64,000 bases of DNA, taken from positions 124,001-188,000 of the forward strand of contig CAZKRY010000013.1 of NCBI GenBank assembly GCA_964555355.1, written 5' to 3'. The first letter of the stretch is position 1, and the number at the start of each line of letters is the position of its first letter. Source of the stretch: CAIKBL01 sp964555355. GTDB lineage: Bacteria > Pseudomonadota > Gammaproteobacteria > Ga0077536. A program made the position numbers and the translations under genes. The notes beneath the pieces were generated by a model. The model was not told the origin of the DNA. It ran no database searches and worked only from the letters and a program-made list of their open reading frames with translations. Shown in pieces: positions 9,650 through 18,104 of this stretch.

Positions 9650-9838
9650 ATGTGGGACGATTTATGGGCGGCGCTGGCGTTAGTTCTGGTGCTGGAAGGC
9701 CTAATGCCGTTCGCAAATCCTCGCCGCTATCGAGAAACCATGGCGACCGTTGCGCAATTTAACGAGCGTAGTCTGCGCTTCATTGGTCTCGTGAGTATGT
9801 TGGCGGGGCTTGGCCTGCTGTATGTGGTGAGAACATGA
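9650..9838 (+). CDS. yjeT: DUF2065 small inner-membrane protein (YjeT family)
   Basis: This 62-residue protein has two hydrophobic segments (about 3-20 and 43-60) separated by the short basic loop NPRRYRETM with the conserved block LRFIGLVSMLAGLGLLY. That arrangement and its position directly after hflC identify it as YjeT/DUF2065. Its function is not established. Its stop overlaps the hisZ start by four bases (ATGA), so the two are probably translationally coupled. Confidence 0.9.
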   Translation: MWDDLWAALALVLVLEGLMPFANPRRYRETMATVAQFNERSLRFIGLVSMLAGLGLLYVVRT

Positions 9839-11022
9839 GCCTCATGGGACGCGGATTTTTGCCCGAAGGTGTGGATGAGCATCTGCCGCCGGCGGCGTGG
9901 CGTTTGGAAGAATTACGTCGCCGCGCGCTCGATCTGTTCGACACTTGGGGTTACCAACTGTGTGCACCGCCGCTGCTTGAATATTTGGAATCGCTGCTAT
10001 CGGGTGTTGGCGAAGACCTTGAACTGCAGACCTTCAAATTTATCGATCAGTTGAGCGGCCGTTTGCTCGGCGTTCCCGCCGATACCACCCCGCAGATCGT
10101 GCGGATCGACGCGTTACGGTTGCCGACTGACGGGCCGCAGCGACTGTGTTACGCAGGACCGATTTTGCACACGCGGCCGGAGAAATTCGCTGGCTCGCGT
10201 AATCCCTTACAAATTGGCGCGGAACTTTACGGACATGCGGGAATTGACGCCGACGTTGAAGTGCAAGCGCTGCTCCTTGCCTTGTGCGAATGCCTGAACA
10301 TTGACGACGTCACGCTAGAGCTCTCGCACATGGGGCTTTATCGTGGATTAAGCCGCGCCGCGAGCCTCGCGACGGTGGCCGACGCCGAACTGCTTGATGC
10401 CTTGCTGCGGAAAGATCGCACTGAAGTTGAGCGAGTCCTCGCCGCGGCCGCCGTGCCCCGGCATTTCGCAATCATGTTCTGTGCGCTGCTGTCCTTGCAT
10501 GGGGAGCGCGATGTATTGGCGCGAGCCCGTCGGGACTTAGCCGCCGCGCCGCCCGATGTCGTCGCCGCAGTGGCAAGCTTGGAGGACGTGGTCGATGGCA
10601 TCGCGCGCCTGCGTCCGAACGCGCGTGTGCATTTGGATCTCGCCGAGTTGCGCGGCTATCACTACCACACGGGGCTGATGTTCGCCGCGTATACTGCCGG
10701 CTTTGGCCGCGCGATCGCGTGGGGTGGTCGCTACGACAATGTCGGCGCATATTTCGGGCGGCCGCGACCGGCGACCGGTTTTAGTACCGATTTGAAATTG
10801 TTGTCGGCAATCAGCCGACAAAATGCCGAGCGCCCGCCCGCCATTGTGGCACCCGTCGGTAGCGGCGCAGATTTGCTCGGCGCGATCGCCGCGCTCCGCG
10901 CGCGCGGTGAACAAGTGGTGCAGGCGTTGCCCGGCGAAACGCCGACCAGCGGCGTGGCGCCGAGCCGGCGTTTGGAATGTGTCAACGGCGTATGGCAAGT
11001 TGTCGACGCCGCGTCGCGTTGA
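9835..11022 (+). CDS. hisZ: ATP phosphoribosyltransferase regulatory subunit HisZ
   Basis: HisZ is a histidyl-tRNA-synthetase paralogue that pairs with a short HisG to form the first enzyme of histidine synthesis and to give feedback control. The 395 residues show the class II synthetase-like motifs LFDTWGYQLCAPPLLEYLES, FKFIDQLSGRLLGVPADTTP and the later GGRYDNVGAYFGRPRPATGF. It lacks the anticodon-binding domain of true HisS. The hflC-yjeT-hisZ-purA order is known from pseudomonads and relatives but not enterics. hisG is not in the window. Confidence 0.94.
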   Translation: MSLMGRGFLPEGVDEHLPPAAWRLEELRRRALDLFDTWGYQLCAPPLLEYLESLLSGVGEDLELQTFKFIDQLSGRLLGVPADTTPQIVRIDALRLPTDGPQRLCYAGPILHTRPEKFAGSRNPLQIGAELYGHAGIDADVEVQALLLALCECLNIDDVTLELSHMGLYRGLSRAASLATVADAELLDALLRKDRTEVERVLAAAAVPRHFAIMFCALLSLHGERDVLARARRDLAAAPPDVVAAVASLEDVVDGIARLRPNARVHLDLAELRGYHYHTGLMFAAYTAGFGRAIAWGGRYDNVGAYFGRPRPATGFSTDLKLLSAISRQNAERPPAIVAPVGSGADLLGAIAALRARGEQVVQALPGETPTSGVAPSRRLECVNGVWQVVDAASR

Positions 11023-11050
11023 CTCCCTGAGGAATCACTGAGGTTTAGTC

Positions 11051-12346
11051 TTGAGTAAATCAGTAGTCGTCATTGGTGCCCAATGGGGCGACGAGGGCAA
11101 GGGCAAAGTCGTCGACATGCTGACCGATCGCGCGTCGGCCGTGGTGCGCTTTCAGGGTGGACACAACGCCGGCCATACCGTGGTTATTGACGGCGCCAAG
11201 ACCGTGCTTCATTTAGTCCCCTCGGGCGTGTTGCGCGATGGCGTGCAAAATCTGATCGGCAACGGGGTCGTGGTTTCGGCGCAGGCCTTGCTCGAAGAAA
11301 TCCGTATGCTCGAGGCCAAAGGTATTCCGGCGCGTGAGCGCATCAAAGTCAGTCCGGCCGCAACCTTGATCCTGCCGTATCACGCGGCGCTCGATCAGGC
11401 GCGCGAGAAGGCGCGTGGTGCGCAGGCCATCGGCACCACCGGCCGCGGCATCGGCCCGGCGTACGAGGATAAGGTCGCGCGGCGCGCGCTACGGGTGGAC
11501 GATCTGCGTTATCGCGAACGTTTCGCCGCCAAGCTCGGCGAAGTGCTCGACTATCACAATTTTGTCTTGACGCAGTACTACAAGACCGAACCGCTCGACT
11601 TCCAGCAAATTCTCGATGAGCAAATGCGCTTGGCCGAAGACGTTGTGCCGATGACCGCCGATGTCGCCGAGATCATCCAATCTTTGCAACGTCAGGGACG
11701 GAACCTGCTGTTTGAAGGTGCGCAGGGCAGTCTGCTCGATATCGATCACGGGACTTACCCCTTCGTGACGTCGTCCAACACCACCGCAGGTTACGCCGCG
11801 ACCGGTACCGGCGCGAGTCCGCGGAGCATGGATTACGTGTTGGGGATCACCAAGGCTTATACGACACGTGTCGGTTCCGGACCGTTCCCAACCGAGCTGT
11901 TTGATGAAATCGGCCAACGTTTGGCAACCCGTGGTCATGAATTTGGCGCGACCACCGGACGGCCACGACGATGCGGTTGGTTTGACGGGGTCGCCTTGCG
12001 ACGCGCGGCGATGACCAATGGCATTTCGGGGCTCTGTGTCACTAAGCTCGATGTATTGGACGGTATGGACGAAATCCGCTTTTGTGTCGGCTATCGAACG
12101 CCGCAAGGCGACTCCAAAGCGGCACCGATCGGGGCCGAGGCGATGGCTGAAGTCGAGCCGCAGTACGACTCGATGCCCGGGTGGCAGGGATCGACCGTCG
12201 GAATCACCGCGCACGCGAAGCTTCCCGCGAACGCGCGGCGTTATCTCGATCGCATCGCGGAAATTGCCGAAGTGCCGATCGACATGATCTCCACCGGCCC
12301 CGATCGCGCGCATACCATCGTGTTGAAACATCCGTTTGGAGCATGA
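11051..12346 (+). CDS. purA: Adenylosuccinate synthetase
   Basis: PurA joins IMP and aspartate with GTP hydrolysis to make adenylosuccinate, the committed step to AMP. The 431 residues begin with the GTP loop VIGAQWGDEGKGKVVD, then FQGGHNAGHTVV, TTGRGIGPAYEDK and, near the C terminus, the VPIDMISTGPDRAHTI block. The start codon is TTG 11051, because the conserved N terminus begins at once and no ATG lies upstream in frame near enough. The TGA overlaps the pdxH ATG (ATGA). Confidence 0.97.
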   Translation: MSKSVVVIGAQWGDEGKGKVVDMLTDRASAVVRFQGGHNAGHTVVIDGAKTVLHLVPSGVLRDGVQNLIGNGVVVSAQALLEEIRMLEAKGIPARERIKVSPAATLILPYHAALDQAREKARGAQAIGTTGRGIGPAYEDKVARRALRVDDLRYRERFAAKLGEVLDYHNFVLTQYYKTEPLDFQQILDEQMRLAEDVVPMTADVAEIIQSLQRQGRNLLFEGAQGSLLDIDHGTYPFVTSSNTTAGYAATGTGASPRSMDYVLGITKAYTTRVGSGPFPTELFDEIGQRLATRGHEFGATTGRPRRCGWFDGVALRRAAMTNGISGLCVTKLDVLDGMDEIRFCVGYRTPQGDSKAAPIGAEAMAEVEPQYDSMPGWQGSTVGITAHAKLPANARRYLDRIAEIAEVPIDMISTGPDRAHTIVLKHPFGA

Positions 12347-12924
12347 ACGAGCGCGATCCGTTTGCCTGGTTTGCCGAGTGGCTGGCGGAGGCCGAAGCGA
12401 GCGAGCCGACCAATCCGAGCGCGATGTCCGTCGCCACCGTCGATACCGCCGGTAAACCCGCCGTGCGCATGGTGTTGCTTCGCGGTTTCGATCCGCGCGG
12501 CTTCGTGTTTTATACGAATCTAGAAAGCGCCAAAGGTGCCGCGCTTAGGCACACGCCTTATGCAGCGCTGTGTTTCTATTGGAAGTCGCGCGGGCGGCAG
12601 GTCCGAATCGACGGACCGACCGAACTCGTGGCCGATACTGAAGCGGATGCCTATTTCGCCAGCCGTCCTCGTGATTCGCAGATCGGTGCCTGGGCCTCGC
12701 AACAATCCTCTGTCCTTGAATCGCGCTTCGCGCTGGAGAAGCGGGTCGCGCAGTATGCTGCTAAATTCGGCCTTGGCGCCGTTCCTCGTCCGCCGTTTTG
12801 GTCGGGCTACCGGGTGATTCCGGAGACGATCGAGTTTTGGGAAGAGCGCCTGTTTCGCCTACATGAGCGCACGTTGTACCGACGCCAAGGGTCGGCGTGG
12901 GAGACGTCGAAACTCTATCCGTAG
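12343..12924 (+). CDS. pdxH: Pyridoxamine/pyridoxine 5'-phosphate oxidase
   Basis: PdxH is the FMN oxidase that makes pyridoxal 5'-phosphate from PNP or PMP. The 193-residue product contains MVLLRGFDPRGFVFYTNLES, AALCFYWKSRGRQVRI, the SQIGAWASQQS block and the C-terminal signature EFWEERLFRLHERTLY. I use ATG 12343, which overlaps the purA stop; a longer in-frame extension to 12181 would lie wholly inside purA. It is a little shorter than E. coli PdxH (218) at the N terminus, which is common. The pairing with purA is unusual compared with enterics and suggests a local operon. Confidence 0.95.
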   Translation: MNERDPFAWFAEWLAEAEASEPTNPSAMSVATVDTAGKPAVRMVLLRGFDPRGFVFYTNLESAKGAALRHTPYAALCFYWKSRGRQVRIDGPTELVADTEADAYFASRPRDSQIGAWASQQSSVLESRFALEKRVAQYAAKFGLGAVPRPPFWSGYRVIPETIEFWEERLFRLHERTLYRRQGSAWETSKLYP

Positions 12925-12958
12925 CGAGGATCCCACGCATTCGCGAAAAAAGGTTTTC

Positions 12959-12988
12959 TTCCCCTCTACCGCGCGCGGGAGAGGGGAA
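12959..12988. repeat. CTCTCCC/GGGAGAG hairpin repeat, copy 1
   Basis: TTCCCCTCT (12959-12967) pairs with AGAGGGGAA (12980-12988) around a CCGCGCGCGG core. It is 34 bases after the pdxH stop in the 192-base gap before gnd. The core matches the hairpins at 37863-38011 and 41378-41456, so this is a REP-like dispersed element. It may also end the purA-pdxH transcript, but there is no clear T-run. Confidence 0.7.
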
Positions 12989-13116
12989 TGAAGGCATTTC
13001 CCGCTTGCTGGAGCGCTCTCCTTCCTCCGCTTGCAGGAGATTAGGAGCGTGAGCATCTTAATTATTCCATTGACTGGCCGCTAACTCCGCTAACTCAGAA
13101 CAGCGGGCACGGCCTC

Positions 13117-14556
13117 ATGCAACAAGCAGCCATTGGCGTCATCGGTCTAGCCGTCATGGGGCGCAATATCGCGCTCAATTTGGCGGATCACGGTTTTACG
13201 GTGGCGGTCCATAACCGTTCGCCCGGCAAGCTCGATGAACTGATCAACACGCACCCCACGCACGCGCTGGTGCGCTGTGGCACATTGCAAGAATTTGTTA
13301 GCGCGCTGCGCCGTCCCCGGGTGTGTTTGTTGATGATCCAGGCCGGTAGCGCGGTGGATGCGCAACTCGAGCAACTCCTCCCACTGCTGCAAGCGGGCGA
13401 TATCGTTATCGACGGTGGCAATTCGCTGTGGGAAGACTCCAACCGACGCTTTGCAAGCCTCGCCGCGCGCGGCATCCACTTTATCGGGATGGGGATCTCG
13501 GGTGGCGAAGAAGGCGCGCGTCACGGGCCATCACTGATGCCGGCCGGCGGCGCTGATGCGTGGCCGACGGTTAAACCGATGTTTCAGGCCATCGCCGCCA
13601 AAGTGGATGGCGTGCCGTGCTGTGAGTGGATCGGCGACGGCGGCGCCGGACATTACGTCAAGATGGTACATAACGGCATCGAATACGGCGACATGCAATT
13701 GATAGGTGAGGCGTATCAGTTGCTACGCGAAGGTTTGGGATTGCGCCCGGACGAACTCGCGGAAACGTTCACGGAGTGGAATCGCGGCCCGCTGAGTTCT
13801 TACCTCATCGAAATCACAGCGGCAATCTTGCAGGTTAGAAATCGCGGCGGTGAGTTATTCATTGATAGCATCGTTGACAGCAGTGGACAGAAGGGAACCG
13901 GCAAGTGGACCGCGAGCAATGCGATCGACCTCGGCGTTCCATTGACCCTAATCGCGGAAGCGGTGAATAGTCGCTTTTTATCCGCGTTGACCGCAGAGCG
14001 TGGCCGTGCGGCGCAGGTATTGGCGCAAGCCGGCACGCGCGCCTCCGCGCAACCCCGGAACGAAATGCTGGAGGCCGTGCACGCCGCGCTCTACTGCTCG
14101 AAAATAGTTTCCTACGCGCAGGGTTTCATGCTGCTGCGCGCGGCGGCCGAAAATTACCAATGGCAGCTCGCCTATGGGGATATCGCGCTCGTATGGCGCG
14201 GTGGGTGCATTATCCGTAGTCGCTTTCTCGATCAGATCAAAGCAGCTTACACGCGCAATCCGGCACTCGATAATTTGCTTGTCGACGAATTCTTCGCTGG
14301 CGAGTTTCGCCGCTATGCGAGCGGTTGGCGTAAGGCCGTGAGTTTTGGCATCGAACGCGGCATTCCCTTGCCGGCATTTTCTTCCGCGCTCGCGTTTTTC
14401 GACGGTTACCGCAGCGCGCGGTTACCGGCGAATTTACTGCAAGCGCAACGCGATTATTTTGGCGCGCATACGTACCGGCGCATGGATGATCCGAGTGGCC
14501 GTTCCTATCACTTCGATTGGACCGGCACGCGCAAGGAGCGCGCTGTCGATGACTGA
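13117..14556 (+). CDS. gnd: 6-phosphogluconate dehydrogenase (NADP-dependent, decarboxylating)
   Basis: Gnd oxidises and decarboxylates 6-phosphogluconate to ribulose 5-phosphate. The 479 residues have the Rossmann start IGVIGLAVMGRNIALNLADH, the FIGMGISGGEEGARHGPSLM signature, the catalytic block GAGHYVKMVHNGIEYGDMQL and the C-terminal substrate tail with AQRDYFGAHTYRRMD. It is the long, dimeric type. The last eight bases overlap zwf, and with pgl downstream the operon encodes the whole oxidative pentose phosphate branch in reverse reaction order. Its likely role here is NADPH supply, useful to the many monooxygenases nearby (inference). Confidence 0.96.
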   Translation: MQQAAIGVIGLAVMGRNIALNLADHGFTVAVHNRSPGKLDELINTHPTHALVRCGTLQEFVSALRRPRVCLLMIQAGSAVDAQLEQLLPLLQAGDIVIDGGNSLWEDSNRRFASLAARGIHFIGMGISGGEEGARHGPSLMPAGGADAWPTVKPMFQAIAAKVDGVPCCEWIGDGGAGHYVKMVHNGIEYGDMQLIGEAYQLLREGLGLRPDELAETFTEWNRGPLSSYLIEITAAILQVRNRGGELFIDSIVDSSGQKGTGKWTASNAIDLGVPLTLIAEAVNSRFLSALTAERGRAAQVLAQAGTRASAQPRNEMLEAVHAALYCSKIVSYAQGFMLLRAAAENYQWQLAYGDIALVWRGGCIIRSRFLDQIKAAYTRNPALDNLLVDEFFAGEFRRYASGWRKAVSFGIERGIPLPAFSSALAFFDGYRSARLPANLLQAQRDYFGAHTYRRMDDPSGRSYHFDWTGTRKERAVDD

Positions 14557-16033
14557 TCCTTGCACCTATGTGATTTTCGGCGCGACCGGCAATCTCGCCT
14601 CGATCAAACTGCTTCCGGCGCTTTATCACCTCGATCGCGCGGGACGCCTGAACGGCCATGTGCGCATCCTCTGTTGCGGACGCGGCGAATTCACGCAAGC
14701 GCAATGGTGCGACTTGGTCAGTCAATGGGTGAGCGCGAAGGCACGCGGCGGATTGGATGATGAGGTCTTTGCCCGGTTCAGTGCACGCCTGCATTATTTT
14801 CGCGGCGACTTGCATGACGATGCCATGTACCCGGCGCTTGAAGCGGAACTCGCGAAAGCGCCCACCCGCAATGCGGCGTTTTATATGTCAGTGGGACCTT
14901 CGGAGTTCGGATTGATCACCGAACGCTTGAGTCGCCACGGGATGGTGGACGAGACACATGGATGGCGGCGGATCGTGGTCGAGAAGCCGTTTGGTTACGA
15001 CTTGGTCAGCGCACAAGACTTGCAACGACGCTTGGCGCGACATGTCGATGAGTCGCAGGTCTATCGCATCGACCACTATCTCGGCAAAGCCACTGTGCAA
15101 AACGTGCTGGTATTCCGCTTTGCGAACCTGATGATGGAGCCGCTGTGGAACCGCGATCACATCGATCACGTGCAGATCACGCACGCCGAGACCCTTGGTG
15201 TCGGCAATCGCGGCGGGTTCTACGAAAATGCAGGCGCGCTGCGCGACATGATCCAGAGCCATTTGCTGCAGCTCTTGACGCTAGTCGCGATGGAGCCGCC
15301 GGCCGCGATGGAAGCGGAATCGCTGCGTGACGAGAAAGTGAAAGTTCTGAAATCCGTGCGCCCGATCGGCAAAGCGGCGGTGCACTCGCAAGCCTACCGC
15401 GCGCAGTACGTGCGAGGCGAAGTAGGCGGTGAACGCGTGCCCGGTTATCGCGAAGAGGCCAAAGTGGATGCCGCAAGCGTTACCGAGACCTACGCGGCGC
15501 TTAAGGTTTATATCGATAACTGGCGCTGGCGCGGTGTGCCATTTTATTTGCGTACCGGGAAACGCATGGCCGAGGCGCGCTCGCTAGTATCCATTTGTTT
15601 CAAACATCCGCCGCTGCAATTCTTTCGCGGCACCCATGTCGAACGTTTGCATTCCAATTGGGTGGTACTCGGGATCCAGCCGGAGGAATCGTTGCGCGTG
15701 CAACTGACCGCCAAAGAGCCAGGCTTGGAGATGCGTACGCGGCAATTGTCACTCGATGCGCATTTTCGTGACGGCCAGCATGAGAAAACGGATGCTTACG
15801 AAGACTTATTGCTCGATGTCATCCGCGGCGATCGCTCGCTATTCCTTCGTTACGACGAAGTCGAGTACGCGTGGCGCGTGGTCGATCCGGTGTTATCGGT
15901 GTGGGCAAGCGAAGCGGATTATATCCCGACTTATCCCGCGGGTTCGTGGGGGCCAAAGGAGTCGCGCCGTATTTTCGATCGTGAAGAACATCGTTGGCGC
16001 CAGAACCTAGAACCCGAAGTACAAGACGCGTAG
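14549..16033 (+). CDS. zwf: Glucose-6-phosphate 1-dehydrogenase
   Basis: Zwf oxidises glucose 6-phosphate to 6-phosphogluconolactone with NADP. The 494-residue protein has the nucleotide motif FGATGNLASIKLLPALYHL, the catalytic RIDHYLGKATVQNVLVFRFA and the later FYLRTGKRMAEA block. I chose ATG 14549 rather than an in-frame start at 14345 because the family begins four to ten residues before the FGATG motif, and the longer form would lie inside gnd. It overlaps gnd by eight bases and ends four bases before pgl. Confidence 0.96.
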   Translation: MTDPCTYVIFGATGNLASIKLLPALYHLDRAGRLNGHVRILCCGRGEFTQAQWCDLVSQWVSAKARGGLDDEVFARFSARLHYFRGDLHDDAMYPALEAELAKAPTRNAAFYMSVGPSEFGLITERLSRHGMVDETHGWRRIVVEKPFGYDLVSAQDLQRRLARHVDESQVYRIDHYLGKATVQNVLVFRFANLMMEPLWNRDHIDHVQITHAETLGVGNRGGFYENAGALRDMIQSHLLQLLTLVAMEPPAAMEAESLRDEKVKVLKSVRPIGKAAVHSQAYRAQYVRGEVGGERVPGYREEAKVDAASVTETYAALKVYIDNWRWRGVPFYLRTGKRMAEARSLVSICFKHPPLQFFRGTHVERLHSNWVVLGIQPEESLRVQLTAKEPGLEMRTRQLSLDAHFRDGQHEKTDAYEDLLLDVIRGDRSLFLRYDEVEYAWRVVDPVLSVWASEADYIPTYPAGSWGPKESRRIFDREEHRWRQNLEPEVQDA

Positions 16034-16037
16034 TGCG

Positions 16038-16739
16038 GTGGACGGTCATCACGAAGCACCGCAGGCACACTGGCAGGTACTGCCGGATGCGACGGGATTG
16101 GCGCGTCGTGCCGCGGCCTTTATCGCCGACGAAGCGCGTCGCGCGATCGCGCACCACGGGGCTTTTAACATCGTGCTGGCTGGCGGAACAACGCCACTCG
16201 CCGCTTATCAACGTTTGCGCGAGCACAAGCTCGAATGGCGCAAATGGCAGGTTTATTTTGGCGATGAGCGCGTTTTGCCGCATGGACACGCGGACCGTAA
16301 CGATCGCGCGATTACGGAAGCGCTACTCGCGCACGTCGCACTTTTGCCCACGCAGATTCACGCGATCCCGGTTGAACTTGGCGCGACCGCCGCGGCTGCC
16401 GCTTATGCCGTGACGATCGACGCGGCGATGCCGTTCGATTTGGTGGTGTTAGGGATTGGGGAAGACGGGCACACGGCGAGCCTATTTCCCGAACACCCTG
16501 AATCGCCAACGCCATCGGTCATCGCGGTGGCGGATGCTCCCAAGCCACCGTCGTTACGCGTCAGCCTCAACTATTGCGCCCTGCGTAATACGCACCGCCT
16601 ATTGGTACTCGCGCAAGGCGCCGGTAAGCGTACCGCGCTACGCCAATGGCAGCTCGCGGCTGATCTGCCAATCGCGCGCGTTACGATGGGTTTGGTGAGC
16701 ACGGTACTCGTTGATAAAGCCGCGTGGGTTGCAGACTGA
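16038..16739 (+). CDS. pgl: 6-phosphogluconolactonase
   Basis: Pgl hydrolyses 6-phosphogluconolactone to 6-phosphogluconate. The 233 residues show VLAGGTTPLAAYQRL, YFGDERVLPHGHADRND and VLGIGEDGHTASLFPEHPE, which are the DevB/Pgl signature motifs. The start is GTG 16038, four bases after zwf. It ends the gnd-zwf-pgl operon and converges with the acyl-CoA dehydrogenase at 16796. Confidence 0.95.
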   Translation: MDGHHEAPQAHWQVLPDATGLARRAAAFIADEARRAIAHHGAFNIVLAGGTTPLAAYQRLREHKLEWRKWQVYFGDERVLPHGHADRNDRAITEALLAHVALLPTQIHAIPVELGATAAAAAYAVTIDAAMPFDLVVLGIGEDGHTASLFPEHPESPTPSVIAVADAPKPPSLRVSLNYCALRNTHRLLVLAQGAGKRTALRQWQLAADLPIARVTMGLVSTVLVDKAAWVAD

Positions 16740-16754
16740 CGTGGCGCCGTTTTA

Positions 16755-16782
16755 CTCCCTCTGAGAGAGCAGGGTGAGGGTC
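16755..16782. repeat. Degenerate copy of the CTCTCCC-type repeat
   Basis: A CTCCCTCTGAGAGAG core followed by AGGGTGAGGGTCTTC resembles the CTCTCCC...GGGAGAG plus GGGTGAGG composite seen at 37863 and 41378, but the stem is broken. It lies in the 56-base gap between two convergent genes, where it could help end both transcripts. Confidence 0.4.
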
Positions 16783-16795
16783 TTCGCGTCGCGAA

Positions 16796-18088
16796 CTAGA
16801 CAATAAACCGCGGCTTCCAATTCACGCCATCGCCTTTCTCGAGCGGCGCGACGTGCGCATTACCGCCGCGCTTGGACGGTTCATCGCCGTAGCGGCTCAA
16901 TTCCAATCGCCCGATCTGGTTGCGGTGCACTTCATCGGGGCCGTCCGCGATGCGAATCGTCCTCGCGTTGACATATTGGGCTGCAAGCCCGTACTCGGCC
17001 GATACGCCGGCCGCGCCGAATGCTTGGATTGCCCAGTCGATGACCTGACACGCCATATTCGGCACCGCCACTTTGATCATCGCGATTTCTTTCAACGCCG
17101 CTTTATTACCGACTCGGTCCATCTTGTCCGCCGTCATCAAGGTCAGCAGCCGTGCTTGGTCGATTAGCATGCGCGAATTCGCGATGCGCTCGAGCGTCAC
17201 CGTTTGCTCGGAGACCATGCGGCCGAATGTCTTGCGCGATCTAACGCGGCGGCACATCCGTTCGAGTGCGCGCTCGGCGGAGCCTATTAAGCGCATGCAG
17301 TGATGGATACGGCCCGGTCCTAAACGGCCTTGTGCGATCTCAAATCCGCGCCCCTCGCCGAGCAACATATTGCTCGCCGGCACGCGCACATTGTTGAAAT
17401 GAACTTCCGGATGTCCATGCGGCGCATCGTCGTAGCCGAATACCGGGTGCATGCGTTTCACGGTCACACCGGGATGCGGTAATGGAACCAAGATCATCGA
17501 TTGCTGGCGATGACGGTTCGGGTTATCCGGATCCGATTTGCCCATGACGATCAAGACGCGGCATCTCGGATCGAGCGCGCCGGAGGTGTACCACTTGCGG
17601 CCATTGACGACGTAGTCGTCGCCATCGCGCGTAATGCGCGTTTCGACATTGGTGGCATCGGACGACGCGACTTCAATTTCGGTCATCGCGAACGCGGAAC
17701 GGGTTTCGCCTGCCAATAATGGCGCCAAGAATTGGGCTTTTTGCGCTTCCGTGCCATAGCGCACGAAGACTTCCATATTGCCGGTATCCGGCGCCGAGCA
17801 ATTGAAGATTTCCGGCGCCAGTTTCGAACGGCCCATCTCTTCGCAGATCGGCGCGTATTCCAAATTCGTCAGGCCCGCGCCATATTCGCTCTCGGGCAGA
17901 AACAAATTCCACAGGCCGGCTTCCTTGGCCCTGGCTTTTAATTTCTCCATCGTCGGGATGGGCTGCCACCGATCACCGTCCGCGATCTCCTGCAGCATTC
18001 GTTCCTCGTTCGGATAAATGTACTGCTCCATGAAAGCCGCGACTTGCGCGACTAAGTCTTTGGTCTTCGCGCTGTACTCAAAATCCAT
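16796..18088 (-). CDS. Acyl-CoA dehydrogenase, ACAD10/11-like
   Basis: This FAD enzyme would introduce an alpha-beta double bond in an acyl-CoA and pass electrons to ETF. The 430 residues have the N-terminal helical domain starting MDFEYSAKTKDLVAQVAAFM, the FAD strand block FAMTEIEVASSDATN, and the C-terminal signature TIRIADGPDEVHRNQIGRLE, in which Asp replaces the usual Glu-Gly-Thr base region, as is typical of ACAD10/11 relatives. I start at ATG 18088; an in-frame extension to 18235 lies inside the upstream gene. It is 16 bases downstream of the Baeyer-Villiger monooxygenase and is surely cotranscribed with it, which suggests that the ring-opened product is taken into beta-oxidation. The actual acyl substrate cannot be read from the sequence. 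Confidence 0.88.
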   Translation of the reverse strand: MDFEYSAKTKDLVAQVAAFMEQYIYPNEERMLQEIADGDRWQPIPTMEKLKARAKEAGLWNLFLPESEYGAGLTNLEYAPICEEMGRSKLAPEIFNCSAPDTGNMEVFVRYGTEAQKAQFLAPLLAGETRSAFAMTEIEVASSDATNVETRITRDGDDYVVNGRKWYTSGALDPRCRVLIVMGKSDPDNPNRHRQQSMILVPLPHPGVTVKRMHPVFGYDDAPHGHPEVHFNNVRVPASNMLLGEGRGFEIAQGRLGPGRIHHCMRLIGSAERALERMCRRVRSRKTFGRMVSEQTVTLERIANSRMLIDQARLLTLMTADKMDRVGNKAALKEIAMIKVAVPNMACQVIDWAIQAFGAAGVSAEYGLAAQYVNARTIRIADGPDEVHRNQIGRLELSRYGDEPSKRGGNAHVAPLEKGDGVNWKPRFIV

Positions 18089-18104
18089 CGTGCGTTCCTC
18101 GCGC

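Noticed and set aside
11489..12331. 280-codon - strand frame opposite purA
   Set aside because: purA is certain on the + strand; the antisense product has no conserved motif or ribosome site.
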